NCBI RefSeq assembly: GCF_022201045.2 | Contig: NC_068558.1 | Location: 43,799,001 to 43,863,000 of the forward strand | Reading direction: 5' to 3' | DNA length: 64,000 nt | DNA from: Citrus sinensis | Taxonomy: Eukaryota; Streptophyta; Magnoliopsida; Sapindales; Rutaceae | In this document: positions 35,313 through 48,042 of the stretch, piece after piece | Numbering within the stretch: the first letter of the stretch is position 1 | How the letters are laid out: each line of letters begins with the position of its first letter | Position numbers and translations under genes: made by a program | The notes under the pieces: generated by a model | Told to the model about the DNA's origin: nothing | The model's database searches: none | What the model saw: only the letters and a program-made list of their open reading frames with translations

Positions 35313-36925
35313 GTCTTCAGCCAAAGATTATTGCCAATGGCCTGTTGTATTGTTGATAATGATTCTTTGCCCTTATAATTTTCCTAATCCTGTTGGAGAT
35401 TATTCTCTTTTGCGCTTGTTGGATTGTGATTTGTATAATGTATTATTTGTTTGGATTGTTTAATGAATAAATGAGAGGATCTCATGCTCACTCTGTTGAT
35501 TTTTAATATTATTAGTTTATCTACCACTACCAACGAATAATGATAAACAATTGAGAACAACATCAAATCATGAAACACTGCAAACAATATTGTGCTGTTA
35601 CTTACACAATGACACCTTTCATCAAGCATAGACAAAACTGTACGGTCTGGAAAAGACTTCTAATTTAAATTCTCATGCCACATATCAACCGAGGAGAAAA
35701 ATAAAAGATTTATTGTTAATCATAGCCAGAAATTTGTAATGGGAAATTTTTTTACAGGAAAAGGAAAATATGTGCTTTAGCATATCAGAATTTGGACATT
35801 AAGATGATATAAGTTGATAAGTCCACACCAAGATGCAATGAAGCTAAGTAACAGAAGCAATCAATAGGTTTAAAAAAATAAATAAACAAATAAAGAAGCA
35901 TTGGCAAGCAAAAACCGATAGGAAGGATTCACTTGCCATTTTCATGTTGTGTTGTGGTGTTGAAGACATAAATATTGTGAAATGAAAGCATTAGTTGTCA
36001 AGTGAAAGCAGAGGGGGTTTGATGATATCACTTTTGCAGTAGTGGCAAATTACAAAGGCTAATAGAACAAAAAAATAAAAATAAAAATACATCAAATAAC
36101 TATGGGGTAAAATCAATGTAATTTTCAAAAGCAAAGTTAAAAGTGTATATCAAACACTTCAGTAGCTTTGCACTAGAAGCAAGCAAATCCTTGAGACAGC
36201 AGCACCAAGCAGAGCCGAAGTTGGTCCGTAAACCTTTGAATTCAATTAATCAGATACCACGTATTCCATTTCGGACAGCCAACATTCACCATACACTTGT
36301 CGCCATTATGTGAATTGATAGTATGGCTTGTATAATAGCCGAAGTTTGAATGAAAGTGAAGGGTCTGTGCTTGTTAGTTTATATTATCACCAATGATTAT
36401 CTGTAAATTATAGGTGATGGTAGGTGAAGACAAGATTGAGGTCTATAAATAATGAATTATGACCAAGCTCCGACAAACTTGAACCAAGCAGCCTTTGCTC
36501 ATTATCTGGTTGTTGCCTTGTTGCTCTGTGCACGGCAATGCTTATTGGTTCCACAAGAATGATCATATGAATACTTCGTGATTTTGAATCCAATATACTA
36601 CAACAATCCCCAGGTTCAGTAAGAGTTTGGCCACCCAAAATTAGCTGTTCTAAATTCTTCATTATAAGAATTAGTGTTTCTTTTGCGTAACTTGCCACTC
36701 AACTTCAACTCACCCACCTAGTCGTTGTACATAAAATATTGGATTTTCAAGGCAAATACTGCTATATTTAATATCTGTATGCATATATAATACTCTGAAT
36801 ACTTGTAAAATTAATATTGATTATTCAGTTTGTTAATTCTGTTAGTCCAGATAACTACCACTTATAGGAAAAGTTGGCCACCCAAAGTTAACAAATAATA
36901 TTGACTCTTCCCTTTCAGAGGTCCA

Positions 36926-36932
36926 TATAAAT
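36926..36932 (+). promoter_or_regulatory. TATA box of the second plus-strand LTPG gene
   Basis: TATAAAT in CCATATAAATAC, 117 bp before the ATG. Confidence 0.6.
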
Positions 36933-37042
36933 ACTATCCATTCCCTTCTCTTCCCGTAAAGCAAAGCACATCCTCAAGAGCATACGAGTAGCTAGATACG
37001 AAGATATACAATTTTCTCCTGCATTATTTAGTACTCTCAGCA

Positions 37043-37817
37043 ATGGCTCCAAAGCATATTGAATTGTGTCTAGTCCTGGTCCTGGTGACAATGCTTTTCC
37101 ATGGGGCGGTAGCTCAATCAGGTTGCACAACCGTGCTCGTGGGATTAGCCCCATGCCTGAATTACATTACTGGAAATTCTTCAACGCCATCATCATCTTG
37201 CTGCTCGCAGCTCGCTAGCGTTGTTCAATCACAGCCACGGTGCTTGTGCTCAGTGCTCAATTCCGGTGGCTCATCGCTGGGTATTGCCATTAACCAATCT
37301 CAAGCTCTGGCTCTCCCTGGAGCTTGTAATGTGCAAACGCCACCAGCAAGCCAGTGTAATAGTAAGTAAAGCTCAAGTTCAACTTACTCCTAAATTTGCA
37401 TTAACTTAAAACAAATTGAGGAGATTAATGTAGATATAATTACTTGAATTTGCTCTGTTTCATCAGCTGTTAACGGTCCAGCAAGTTCTCCGGTGAGTCC
37501 TCCAGCCGATTCTTCAGATGAAATGCCGGAAACACCAACTTCACCACCAATGCCAAGCATCCCTTCAGGTACAAAAGGGCAAAAAAAAAAAACCACACAC
37601 GCAATAATAGGAATTGAAAATTACAAAATTGATTTTATGTTATGCACTAATGTACCACTATAACACTCGTCTCTTGTTAAATGCAGGAAGTGGGTCTAAA
37701 ACAGTACCCACAGCTGATGGGAGCTCATCCAGCGGAAGCATTATCACAATGCCACTTCATTTCACAGTCTTCATTCTTTTCTTGGCATCCTGCTTCTCCA
37801 GTGCCATCAAAATTTGA
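37043..37817 (+). CDS. GPI-anchored lipid-transfer protein (LTPG5-like), 183 aa, 3 exons
   Basis: Exons 37043-37361, 37467-37568 and 37687-37817. Signal peptide MAPKHIELCLVLVLVTMLFH, then the eight-cysteine domain with CLNYITGNSSTPSSSCCSQL and RCLCSVLNSGGSSLGI. A Pro/Ser-rich linker and a hydrophobic GPI signal (LHFTVFILFLASCFSS) follow. Exon 1 length (319 bp) and all intron phases equal those of the gene at 34511, so the pair arose by tandem duplication. The PASS repeat of its neighbour is reduced here to a single copy. Confidence 0.92.
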
Positions 37818-39771
37818 GCTTTTCTTTTAACATTTTTTTAACTTGTTCTATATTTAATTGGCTAGCTGCCATTATACCCATTTGTATCTTGTAACTCTGG
37901 AGTTGTACTCTTTGTCATTTGTGAGAGACTGTACTGTTATTTCCGAATGAGATTCCATTGGTGATATAATTATGCATTTCATTTAAGATTTACATAATCC
38001 TGGCACAATATGATTTTTTTGAATTTAATCCTTATACACTATTAAAATACTAATAATTCCATAAAATTTTCAAATTAGTTACCAATAGGTCGATAATAAT
38101 TCGAAGTCATAGCTTATAAGTCGTTCAAATGAGAAGTTGGACATTTAATATTATGAATTTTTAACAGCATATTCCTAAATTTGACCTAAATTACACACTG
38201 GAACCCGCTGTCTACTGTTGTATGAACCATAAGTCACGAAAAGTTAAAATAAAAAAAAAAATTAAAAGAAGTCTGTGTCGGTGATGTAGTTTCGACCTGC
38301 TGGAAAGTTGAAATGGACCCTTGTGCTGGCCACTAATAGATTTCGATCAAATTTCGGCGGCCAATGGGCAACGGCCACGTTAATAAACCAATCACTAGGA
38401 CGGTTTCAATGAGCGGGAAAAAGAAATTCGTTGACCTCGTCCATGAATTTTGGCCCATACAGAAATTTATTTCTACTAAATTATGTTTAAATAGGTTGGT
38501 ATTAAGTCACTTTCGAGTAATTCTATTTAATTATTTACCTGAGTTCGAATTTTGAGTAGGAAGACAAAAGTTAGAAAGTTAATTTAAGTTTTATCTGCCT
38601 ATCCCTATCATCAGAATCTAAAAAAACAATTACACTAAACAAAACAAACAAAATGTTTATATAAGTTGCTTGCGTTGTTGTTGTTGTCCTTTTTTTTTTT
38701 TTTACTTTTTTATATGGAGATAGCCAAAAAAATGAGATTGTGTTGAAAAAAAAAAAAAAACTCTCAACTGCTCCTTTTGACCACCCAACATGCACTAAGC
38801 AATAGTGTAACAAATTTTCTTCGATAAATTTGTGAAAATTTACCATACACTCATTAGATAACACGTTATCTACCGCATTATTTAGTATTATAGCAAGCAA
38901 TAACTTGCACAAGGTGTTTGACCAAATATCAAACATACATTGAGAACTACTGATTATTACTATATTAAAATTAAGTGAAGAATAAATTGTGTGTGAATTC
39001 TTTCAAATTTATTTCCTAGAAGCAATATACTATGTTGATTTGTATTTCTTTGATTTTTTCATAAACATATTGGCTACTTTAACTATTTGAATATTCATAT
39101 TTTGTTGATATTAACCAATAAGTAAAATGCAAAGTAAAAACTAGTACTCATAAGTAAAATGGAAAGAAAAAACCATTTAAATAATTGGGCATCACAATAT
39201 ATTTAGCTTTTGTTACAAAATTTTTATCAATTATCATGCCATGAGACCATTAGAGCATGCACCTTACTGGAAATGAGTTTTTTTTTTTTTTAATACTGAT
39301 TATACATCAAATTACGTACTTATATTATTACATTAAATTTTATAAAATACATACCCAGACAAATAACCCTCACAGACGAGAAATGTCTCTCCTCTATTTG
39401 TATTTCGTAAGGGAGAAAAACTTATAGATAAACTCCACACAATCATACTTAATTGAAGGAGATTGAGTTTATAAGAATTTGAACCACTACCCTCATAGTC
39501 ATGCTTAGCTTTGAAGATAGTGATTCGCAACTTGGCCTTTGGCTACTTGAAAGGAATTGATAATTCTTGAAGAGGACACCGTTCGAATAAGAATTTTCAA
39601 AAGAAAGTAGGTGCGTATGCATACATATACATGAACAAAGTCTTCGGATACCAAAAATTGATGTATGCACTTGAGATTCTTTGATGAGAACGAAGCAAAG
39701 GTCCGCAAGGTAAAAAGAGACACATAAGCTTTAACTTTTTATTTTTTGGTTGCTCACCGAAGAAATAGTTA

Positions 39772-39779
39772 TATATAAA
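39772..39779 (+). promoter_or_regulatory. TATA box of the third plus-strand LTPG gene
   Basis: TATATAAA about 203 bp before the ATG; the leader is therefore longer than in the two neighbouring genes. Confidence 0.5.
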
Positions 39780-39981
39780 GTAGGAGAAGTTGGTGACCCA
39801 TATAAGCCAGCTGCCCCTCTTTTGCTCCTAATTTTTTTGCCCTTTATATGTGCGCCTCAACCTTTGTAAATTCTCCCCACCCACAAACCAAAATCCAATC
39901 TTATTAATTCACGGAGACATTTCCCATTTCACAGTTTGCAAGAAAATCACTTCACCCACCCAAACAACGGAGCTAGCTGCG

Positions 39982-40562
39982 ATGAGGCTTCAGACAGTGT
40001 TGATTGCTGTGATTGTGGCAGCGGCATTTTGTGGAGGAGACGTTGCGGCACAATCATCAGACTGCAACAACGTGCTAATTAGCATGTCCCCGTGCCTGGA
40101 CTACATAACAGGGAATTCATCGCGGCCATCTTCTTCGTGTTGTTCGGAGTTGAGCAACACTGTCAAGTCGCAGCCTCAGTGCTTATGTGAAGTTATTAAA
40201 GGTGGTGGATCATCGGCGTCTTCACTTGGCATCAACGTTAATCAGACTCAAGCCATGGCTCTCCCCAGTGCTTGCAATGTTCAGACTCCTCCTGTCAGCC
40301 GCTGCAATGGTATATATCAAAATATATTCTTATCCCATTAACACTTCCCTTCAATTTTACGATTAAATAATTAATTGAATGATTTCTAATTAATTATCTA
40401 TAAATGGCAGCTGCTTCTCCGAATTCTCCTTCAGGAAATGGATCGAAGACAGTGCCGTCGACCAATCGTGTGGACTCATCAAATGCTACCAAGCTCACAT
40501 TTTCTCTACTCTTCTTTTGGCTCTTTGTTGCGTCTTACACTTCATCTTTCAGCGCCGTATAA
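39982..40562 (+). CDS. GPI-anchored lipid-transfer protein (LTPG5-like), 159 aa, 2 exons
   Basis: Exons 39982-40309 and 40411-40562. The frame is open upstream, but the first ATG giving a proper signal peptide is [19 protein letters not shown]. The eight-cysteine domain contains [39 protein letters not shown] and SRCNG. The short linker keeps the GNGSKTVPS block, and the tail [18 protein letters not shown] is a GPI signal. Unlike its two neighbours it lacks the separate Pro/Ser-linker exon: the acceptor leads directly into [13 protein letters not shown]. This is the member closest to Arabidopsis At3g22600 (LTPG5) as I remember it. Confidence 0.92.
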
Positions 40563-41149
40563 GCGTTTCAGAATCTTTAATTATTTTTGTCACTCTTTTA
40601 CGTATATGCACACATAAAGTGTGGTTCAATTATTATTATTATTTTATTACTATTATTACTATTATTATTATTTGTTGGGTGGGGTTGGTTGATACTGAGT
40701 CATTTACGTTTGGTTAATTTATTGGGGGAATAGTAATTATTTGGATTGTATTGTTTTTTTTTTTATATAGTTTTTTAAATAAAATTATCACTCTAGGTTA
40801 TTCATTGTATTAAAAAAGCTCGAGGATTGAGTGGCGAGACCAATGATTACGAGCAACTGACTTTAGCCCAAGCAAAATTTGCGTAATCAAATCATGACGT
40901 CGCATGCATCTGAGAGGGAAACGGAAACGAGAAATTTTTTCAAGAAATTATTTATCGTACTAATCAATGTAGAATCCTGATCAATTTTACATGATACAGT
41001 CGTGAGAAGAAAATAAATGTTTTTTGACTCGGATATATGGAAGCGAAACCAAAAAAAAAAAAGAAAAAAGAAAATGATTGCAGCTAATTATGTTACGTAT
41101 ATCCGTCTACTTAATCGCAGATCCTTTTTGAGTTATGAAGGGACAAAAT

Positions 41150-41983
41150 CAGGGGCGTAGCTACTTGTGGGCTAGGACAGGCTGTAGCCCGTCCAAAATT
41201 TTGAAAATTTACAATAATATCATTTTGTGAAATTTACAAAATCGTCATTATTCTATACTTTTATTTGTAGATTTATCATTCTATTAATTTGCAACTTTAT
41301 CATTCTTATAAACAAAAAAAAAAAAAGTGTTTACTTTATTCTTTCAGAACCTGCACTTTTTGTTTTTGGGTTCTTGGTACTAACGTGCTCTGCTTCTTCT
41401 TCAGTTATTCATCTTTTATTTGTTAAGAATATATAATAAATTTATTTTTTATTTAATCTTTTACAATATATTTATTAATTGTAAGGTAGTAAAGACTTTA
41501 CTTAGTTCTTGTTCTAATTTTATTGTGCAAGATTAAATTATTATTAGGTCAAATCATTGAATTCTAGCAATCAAATTTTTAAATTGATTATTCATAAATC
41601 ATATATTAGAGATACTTATTTCCTTGAAAGAAACGAAGAGTCCAAGAGAGCTTAATCAAATGACCTGCTTTAGTGGGTTATCAAGACACCACTTTAAAAT
41701 AAGATGGGGAATGAGTTTATATTATATTGTACGGTTATCTACAATAAAAGAGAACTGTACATACTATCGATTCAAATTCAATAATAGATATATTTAATGC
41801 TCGAAAGTATTACAGAACACAACTTAAGTAATTTTTAATTGTAATTAAATTACTTTTAGGATACGATTTATTTTCTTATATATTAATGAATTTTTTATTA
41901 AGTTTTATACTCTTAGACACAATAATATTTGGACTTGGAAAAAATTTAGCCCACCCAAAAAAAAATTTCTGCCTTCGCCCCTG
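41150..41983. mobile_element. hAT-like non-autonomous DNA transposon (834 bp)
   Basis: Starts CAGGGGCGTAGC and ends GCCTTCGCCCCTG, giving an inverted repeat CAGGGGCG at the tips. The 8-bp sequence GACAAAAT flanks it on both sides (41142-41149 and 41984-41991), a perfect hAT-size target duplication. The interior is AT-rich, without a transposase. An intact TSD suggests a fairly recent insertion. Confidence 0.88.
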
Positions 41984-41991
41984 GACAAAAT

Positions 41992-42933
41992 TGATATGAA
42001 AATTAAAAAATTTTCCCACAATTGTAGCCGACATGATCGCGTTGACTTCACTTGGAACCTGTAGATTCTGTTCTAGAACTTCTAGTACAATTTCCATCCG
42101 CAGCCTAAGCCTAGTAAGCCTTCTCTATTCTATATATTAAATTCTTTTGCGTGCCCTCATAAATTTCCTAATTTATCTTATCACGCCACCTAAAAGTCTA
42201 GCGGTAATTAGATCATTTTTCTTCCCACTCCCCTGTGTGCGACAGTGTGGGGATTTTTTTTTTAAATAACAGTATATCAATTTTAAGAACTATTTCTGAT
42301 GTAAATTCAAAAAATTTATTAATCTTTTGAACAATGCTAAATGAACAAAATCATGATAAAATAATGATAAATTTTTTGGGACTATTTATTTATAAAATAA
42401 ATAAATAAATAAAAGTGAAAACAAAATGCTATACAAGTTGTAAATTTATCGTAAACTATTTAAAAAAAAAATTAAAGCAATAAACAAATTTATGTTGATT
42501 GTTTTAAGTTAGTAGCTATGAAAGAAACCAACCGCAGCTTAGATCTTGTTTGGAATTGAAATATTTTATTTTAAAAAAAATTAAAACAATAAACAATTTT
42601 TTGTTAATTTAATCTATAATTGCAGTAAAAAAATTATAATTATAAAATAAAAATTAATAATATATAATAAATATAAATTTAATAATAATTTTAATAAAAT
42701 TATTATAAAAAATAAAAAGATTATAATTATAATAATTTTGATAAAATTATTTTTTATCATAAAAATTCAAAACAATATAACTTCTAAACTAAAAACAATT
42801 ACTGCTGTACCTTTTAACCAGGCCAGCCTCAATTTCACCGGATCCTGATCCATACAAGAATTGATGGCTTTTGAACTTGCGTGTTGGCGTGTTGCTGCGG
42901 TCTTGAACCAGGCCGACCGAGGCATGGTGGTGG

Positions 42934-42977
<44 letters not shown>

Positions 42978-43430
42978 CAGTCAAGTCAAATTACAGAAAT
43001 GACATCATCCCAACGTATAAAAAAAGGAGATCAAATTACCCCAAGTTAAAACCACGTGCAAAGAACGTGCCGGACAAGAATGAATGAACCATGAAGCATA
43101 CACAAAAACGGAATTAACGAAAATGCCATTGCAGCAGGTGAAGCGAAACGAGACGACTGGGCGGTAGGCAATTGGAATATCCCCACCATGCCCATCCTTT
43201 TATCTGTTTTGATTGTGTTGCGATGGTTTTAGGTTAAAGGACAAAGCAGAAGAAATAGCTCAGCTTAATAATTTTATAACACTTGTAACGCTTCTTTCAT
43301 AAATCTTTTTTATCAAATCAAATCAAACCACATTCTCATTAGTTGGTCATATACACCCACAAAACCAAAACAGAAACCTTCATTTTTATTTTCTTTAAAA
43401 CTCATCGTTTTGTTCTTTTAATATCTTAGC
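41992..43430. other. Intergenic AT-rich DNA and promoter side of SKIP30
   Basis: No gene seen. It includes AT-only stretches at 42540-42770 and a GAT microsatellite (listed). Confidence 0.5.
42934..42973 (+). repeat. (GAT)n microsatellite, about 13 units
   Basis: Uninterrupted GAT repeats directly after TGGTGGTG. Confidence 0.95.
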
Positions 43431-45958
43431 TGTTATACACTTTCGCAGCGCAATCTCTCTCTCTCTCTCTCCCCCTCGAGGAAAAAATAAAATATTAATA
43501 ACACAATCCCAAGTCTCGTGTCTCTCACCGTTCAACTGGGTTTCGTCTTCAGGTATATTTACGTTGAATTTCGCTTGTAATTTTAGCATATTTTAGCCAA
43601 TTTGCTCTGAATTCTTGCGTTGAGAAGTGAATTTTATGTCAAAGTTGTTGAATTTTTGTTTCTTTCTTTGGGGTTGCTTAATTTGTTTTAGGGCTTAAGT
43701 TTTGAATTCGTTATCAATCGGTTTGTGATGTTGTGATTGTGAAATTGGTTTTTTGGGTTAGGCGTTGATCCTGTGTCAGTGGTGGGGGCGGTTGTTTTCT
43801 TTTGCTTTCTTGAGTTTTGAGTTTTTTTTCTTTCTTTAAAATAGAAATCATCTTATGCATCCTTATCTCCGTACATGTGTGCATTTCTTAAAGTTCTTGA
43901 TAATCTTACATGTATGTGTGTTTGCTGAAGTACATGTATGTGTTTGCTGAAGTGTAATACCGCATATTGTCCCTTTTGGATTTCAAAATTTTCTATGACA
44001 AAGTTGCATGTGGAAATACACCATTTTTTTTCTTATTACTGTTGTCTGCATTAGGTTTTGTGAATTCAGGTTAGTATGGAGGGTTTTGCAGTTTGTTTTG
44101 TAAATTGGGACTTTCGATGGGGTTTTCATTGTCTTTGTTTTAATCCTTGCCTGGTAATGAGCATTTTGATATCTTTTGGTGGTATTTATTTGTTTTGGTG
44201 GGCAGGAGTTTGCGTTTAATTAGAGTTTTTGGATTTGTATAACTTTGTTGAATGCTGGGGAAAATCTTGGTAGCATGTAAGGTGTTCAATTTCAGGAGGT
44301 GTGCGAGTAATGAGGTGCCAGTTCTAAGCTATAAATAGGCTGGAAAGACTTTTCGCAACATGAAATGGATAGGTTATTAGTTCAGTATTTTTCCATTCTA
44401 AACTATACCGTATGATATGTGCAGGTTATGATTTACTTAAAATTCAGGTGCCTAACCCGATACAAATGCTTGAGAATTTAGAAGTCAGCAATGTTAAGTG
44501 TAGAGAATTCTTGTTTTCTTTAACCAGAGAGTAGAAGATAAGGAAAAAAATTTCCATTTCAACATTTTTGTTGAACTAGATGAATTGGCATTTCATTTTG
44601 ATTCTGAATATATACTTTTATTAGGCTGCTCTTTGTCTTACAATTTTCATTTTTCCTTCCATTTTGTCCGACACTCTTTTTCCCCTCCATTGTTTGGATT
44701 CAATATGCTTGATAGTTTTGAAATGAACTCTTTTAATTGTCATCTTGATAAAAGACTGGATAGATTTAGAGACATGTGCTTCCTGAAATTTCAAGTAGTG
44801 AAGTGATCCTGAGCAAACATGGTGTTGATGCTTAAAAATGAATCGAATGCTTGCTAGATTCTTTTTATGGTTGAACGGTTATGGTTTGCAATTAGCTTGT
44901 CGAGAACGGTGGGGTGCAATAGTTTCATGTTCATAAAGTGGGATCATAATGATAGCTGGTAGGTCTGATCAAATTTTGATGCGTAAGAACATTGGATTCT
45001 GTTCGATGTGAAATTGATTGTGAGGTTGGAAGTATTGAATTTTTGAGTTAGGGATTATTTTTGGTTTGTGTTTTGTTAAGAGTTTTTTTAAGAAAAAAAG
45101 AAGAAGCTGTACCCACTTCCATTTCGAAGGTACATAGTCTGAATTTGGTCATATCATTGTCAGTATATTGGAATACCATATCTGGGAATTCTAGATCGAA
45201 GAAGAGGCAGAAGTGTCAGGTTTCATTCTTTATGCAAACACAACTGTTGCATGTGTTTTCCGTGTTCTAAATTTTATTAAGTCGGCAATGGTTAACTTCA
45301 TTTAGTTTGCTACTAGGAGGATTAAGAATCAACCTGAAGTTTGATTCTTAAAGAAGAAAACTAGATTCTGAGAAATTTGATGCTTATTTCTTATCATATG
45401 CGATCATATTGGTCATATGATGCACCAGAAAATTATCAATGAGGTTGTTCATCATGATTGAAACTGGTTGAACTAGGTTTCTCTACAGAATTGTATTGGC
45501 TTCCTTTATCCTCACATGTTTAGATGCAGTCTGCCTCATGATCTTTATTTTATCACCAAACTGTATCAGAAGAGCTGGACTTTCAATTTCTTTTGAAATA
45601 GTTTGAAGGATTATTTACATCTAAGCTGTTTATCCAAAAATTACAAAATCTTATAGCTTTCAAATTTGATTTAAGTTATTGTGTTGAAAATTAATTGGCA
45701 TCAGGAAATTAAAGAAGTCCATTTTGTTCTTGATTTTAACTCTTTTTTTTTTTTTTTTTGTGTGGGTGTTTATGAGTTGGGGTTTTTACTTTCTATATTT
45801 GAAGGATGATTTATCTCTCTCAGATTTTGCTTATGCTATGCTGAGAAATGCTGTGATTGCATTTCCGCCAAGATGCAAGTACACCAGAAAATCAATTATG
45901 ATTTTTTCTGGGAACATTAATTGGCGCTCATATATATGTATCTATTTTGATGTTTCAG
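43430..45958 (+). other. 5' leader exon and 2.4-kb leader intron of SKIP30
   Basis: A CT-rich first exon with a (TC)n run ends at 43552 (TCTTCAG before GTATAT). The intron runs 43553-45958 and ends GATGTTTCAG before GTTGTGGTTG, the exon that holds the start codon. Long leader introns near plant promoters often raise expression. The exon start is approximate. Confidence 0.6.
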
Positions 45959-46039
45959 GTTGTGGTTGTGAAGCCTATCATCAGTCTGTAGCAATTCACC
46001 GGCGAAGGATCATACAAAACGGATGAAACTGTGGTTAGT

Positions 46040-47077
46040 ATGTCTGAACTGATCGAAGGTCTCCCGGACGCTGTTGCCCTCAGGTGCCTTGCTCGGGTTC
46101 CCTTCTTCCTACATCCTAAGTTGGAGCTTGTTTCTCGTTCCTGGAGAGCTGCTATTCGTAGCCCTGAGCTGTTTAAAGCCCGACAGGAGGTTGGTTCATC
46201 AGAGAATTTACTATGCGTGTGTGCTTTTGATCCTGAGAATTTATGGCAGCTTTATGACCCTCTCAGAGACCTTTGGATTACTCTTCCTGTTCTTCCCTCA
46301 AAAATTAGGCACCTTGCTCACTTTGGTGTTGTCTCCACTGCTGGAAAACTGTTTGTACTTGGTGGTGGCAGTGATGCTGTTGACCCATTGACTGGGGACC
46401 AAGATGGAAGCTTCGCTACCAATGAGGTCTGGTCATATGACCCGGTAACACGTCAGTGGTCTCCACGTGCATCCATGCTTGTGCCTCGTGCTATGTTTGC
46501 ATGCTGCGCATTGAAGGAAAAAATTGTTGTCGCAGGTGGTTTCACCAGTTGCCGGAAGTCAATTTCTCAAGCAGAAATGTATGATCCTGAGAAGGATGTC
46601 TGGGTCCCAATTCCTGATCTCCATCGCACTCATAATTCAGCATGCACAGGAGTGGTTATTGGAGGAAAGGTGCATGTCTTGCACAAAGGGCTGTCAACCG
46701 TACAAGTGTTAGATCATATGGGTCTCGGGTGGACAGTTGAAGATTATGGTTGGCTCCAGGGTCCAATGGCCATTGTTCATGATTCTGTCTACTTGATGAG
46801 TCATGGACTTATTATCAAACAACACAGGGATGTGAGGAAGGTTGTGGCTTCGGCATCTGAGTTTCGGAGGAGAATTGGATTTGCAATGATTGGTATGGGT
46901 GATGACATTTATGTAATTGGAGGGGTAATTGGCCCTGATAGGTGGAATTGGGATATCAAACCGATGTCTGATGTTGATGTCTTGACTGTTGGGGCTGAGA
47001 GACCAACTTGGCGTCAGGTCTCTCCAATGACACGGTGTCGTGGAACAATTCTTGGGTGTACGCAGCTAAGAATTTAG
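46040..47077 (+). CDS. SKIP30: F-box/kelch-repeat protein SKIP30, 345 aa, single coding exon
   Basis: Substrate-recognition subunit of an SCF ubiquitin ligase. The start is the ATG opening MSELIEGLPDAVALRCLARV, which lines up with the Arabidopsis start MSGLL as remembered. The F-box covers about residues 1-45 (LPDAVALRCLARVP, LELVSRSWRAAIRS). Kelch repeats follow: GKLFVLGGGSDAVDP, NEVWSYDPVTRQWSPRA, KIVVAGGFTSCRKS, EMYDPEKDVWVPIPDLH, KVHVLHKGLSTVQVL and DIYVIGGVIGPDRWNWDIKP. The protein ends MTRCRGTILGCTQLRI, matching the family end. Full length and uninterrupted. Arabidopsis SKIP30 (At3g63220) binds ASK proteins; substrates are not evident from sequence. Confidence 0.95.
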   Translation: MSELIEGLPDAVALRCLARVPFFLHPKLELVSRSWRAAIRSPELFKARQEVGSSENLLCVCAFDPENLWQLYDPLRDLWITLPVLPSKIRHLAHFGVVSTAGKLFVLGGGSDAVDPLTGDQDGSFATNEVWSYDPVTRQWSPRASMLVPRAMFACCALKEKIVVAGGFTSCRKSISQAEMYDPEKDVWVPIPDLHRTHNSACTGVVIGGKVHVLHKGLSTVQVLDHMGLGWTVEDYGWLQGPMAIVHDSVYLMSHGLIIKQHRDVRKVVASASEFRRRIGFAMIGMGDDIYVIGGVIGPDRWNWDIKPMSDVDVLTVGAERPTWRQVSPMTRCRGTILGCTQLRI

Positions 47078-47796
47078 GCATCTATTTATGCTAACTCCTG
47101 CTTTATTGTGAAAAGTGTACTTTTTGTTGGTCACCTCTCTTCTCTCTCCGAACATCTTTTCTGGCTACCCTGTTTTGCTTGTAAGCCATAATCTTTACCC
47201 ATGTTTTCACTTCGATTTTTAGGAGTTTATTGACGTAACCTCTTGTTTAGAAGAGAAAGCTTTTGATCAGTTTGACTGGAAACAACGGGTGGTACATGAA
47301 ATATGTAGTAGCAGCATGGATGAAAAGTATTATTTTTGCTTTATGGAGTATTTGAACAGAGAATAACAATTTATTTTATCTCTAGTTTATAATTTATTCA
47401 TTTGATTCGCTGCATACACAATCTTTTGAGAGAATTATTATTCACAAGTACGTCAGTGAGGGCTCTTGATAATTTTAGTAATTGGCGATCAGCAAAATTG
47501 ACATATAGAACATTGTAAATAATGCCAGCAATTTTGTTATCTACAGAGGAATACATCTTAACAATTTCTTCATAACTGGCGTAAAGACGGCTTCTACTTG
47601 TAGTTCTGCATCATCTTTTTAAGCTATTAATCATATCCTGGAAAATAATTCCCTAGGAAGTAGAATCAATATTCAATTTGTGCTGGTCTTAAATGTTTAT
47701 TTTCGTTTTTTGAGATTTAACTCCGTTTCTTTAGGCGCATGGCGTAAAATCACACCCGGAATGGCTTGAAGTGTTGTGTGCAATGGTTATAATATA

Positions 47797-47848
47797 ATCC
47801 CACATGGGAAAGATGAGAAAGCGAAGCAGAGATCCGCGAGTATAAGCA
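47797..47848 (+). promoter_or_regulatory. U1 snRNA promoter (USE + TATA)
   Basis: The USE-like ATCCCACATGG lies at 47797-47807 and TATAAGC at 47841-47847, 32 bp before the RNA start. The USE differs from the plant consensus RTCCCACATCG at one position. Pol II-type spacing. Confidence 0.85.
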
Positions 47849-47872
47849 ATCGAAGCTGAGCTCCTTGCAAAC

Positions 47873-48033
47873 ATACTTACCTGGACGGGGTCAATGGGTG
47901 ATCATGAAGGCCCATGGCCTAAGTTGGTGGCCTCCATTGCACTTGGGAGGTGCACCCGCTTAAGGTCTGCCCAAGAGGCAGAGCCTACGTCATAATTTGT
48001 GGCAGTGGGGGCCTGCGTTCGCGCGGCCCCCTC
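47873..48033 (+). ncRNA. U1 spliceosomal snRNA, about 161 nt
   Basis: Recognises 5' splice sites. The 5' end ATACTTACCTGG carries the ACTTACCTG that pairs with the splice donor. Plant U1 landmarks follow: GATCATGAAGGCCCATGG (SL I region), TCCATTGCACTTGGGAGG (SL II loop, U1A site), GGTCTGCCCAAGAGGCAGAG, and the Sm site AATTTGTGG. It ends in the terminal GC-rich hairpin GGGGGCCTGCGTTCGCGCGG. All known functional parts are present, so it looks like an intact gene. It lies 0.8 kb downstream of SKIP30. Confidence 0.95.
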
Positions 48034-48042
48034 GTAAACTTA

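Noticed and set aside
36408-36698. 96-codon minus-strand frame
   Set aside because: No ATG at its start, no family signature, and it lies just upstream of an LTPG promoter.
38530-38560. GAGTTCGAATT resembling a tRNA B-box
   Set aside because: No A-box and no cloverleaf can be folded upstream.
38571-38936. 121-codon minus-strand frame with a weak transposase-like look
   Set aside because: Contains poly-Phe and poly-Lys from homopolymers and no recognisable motif.
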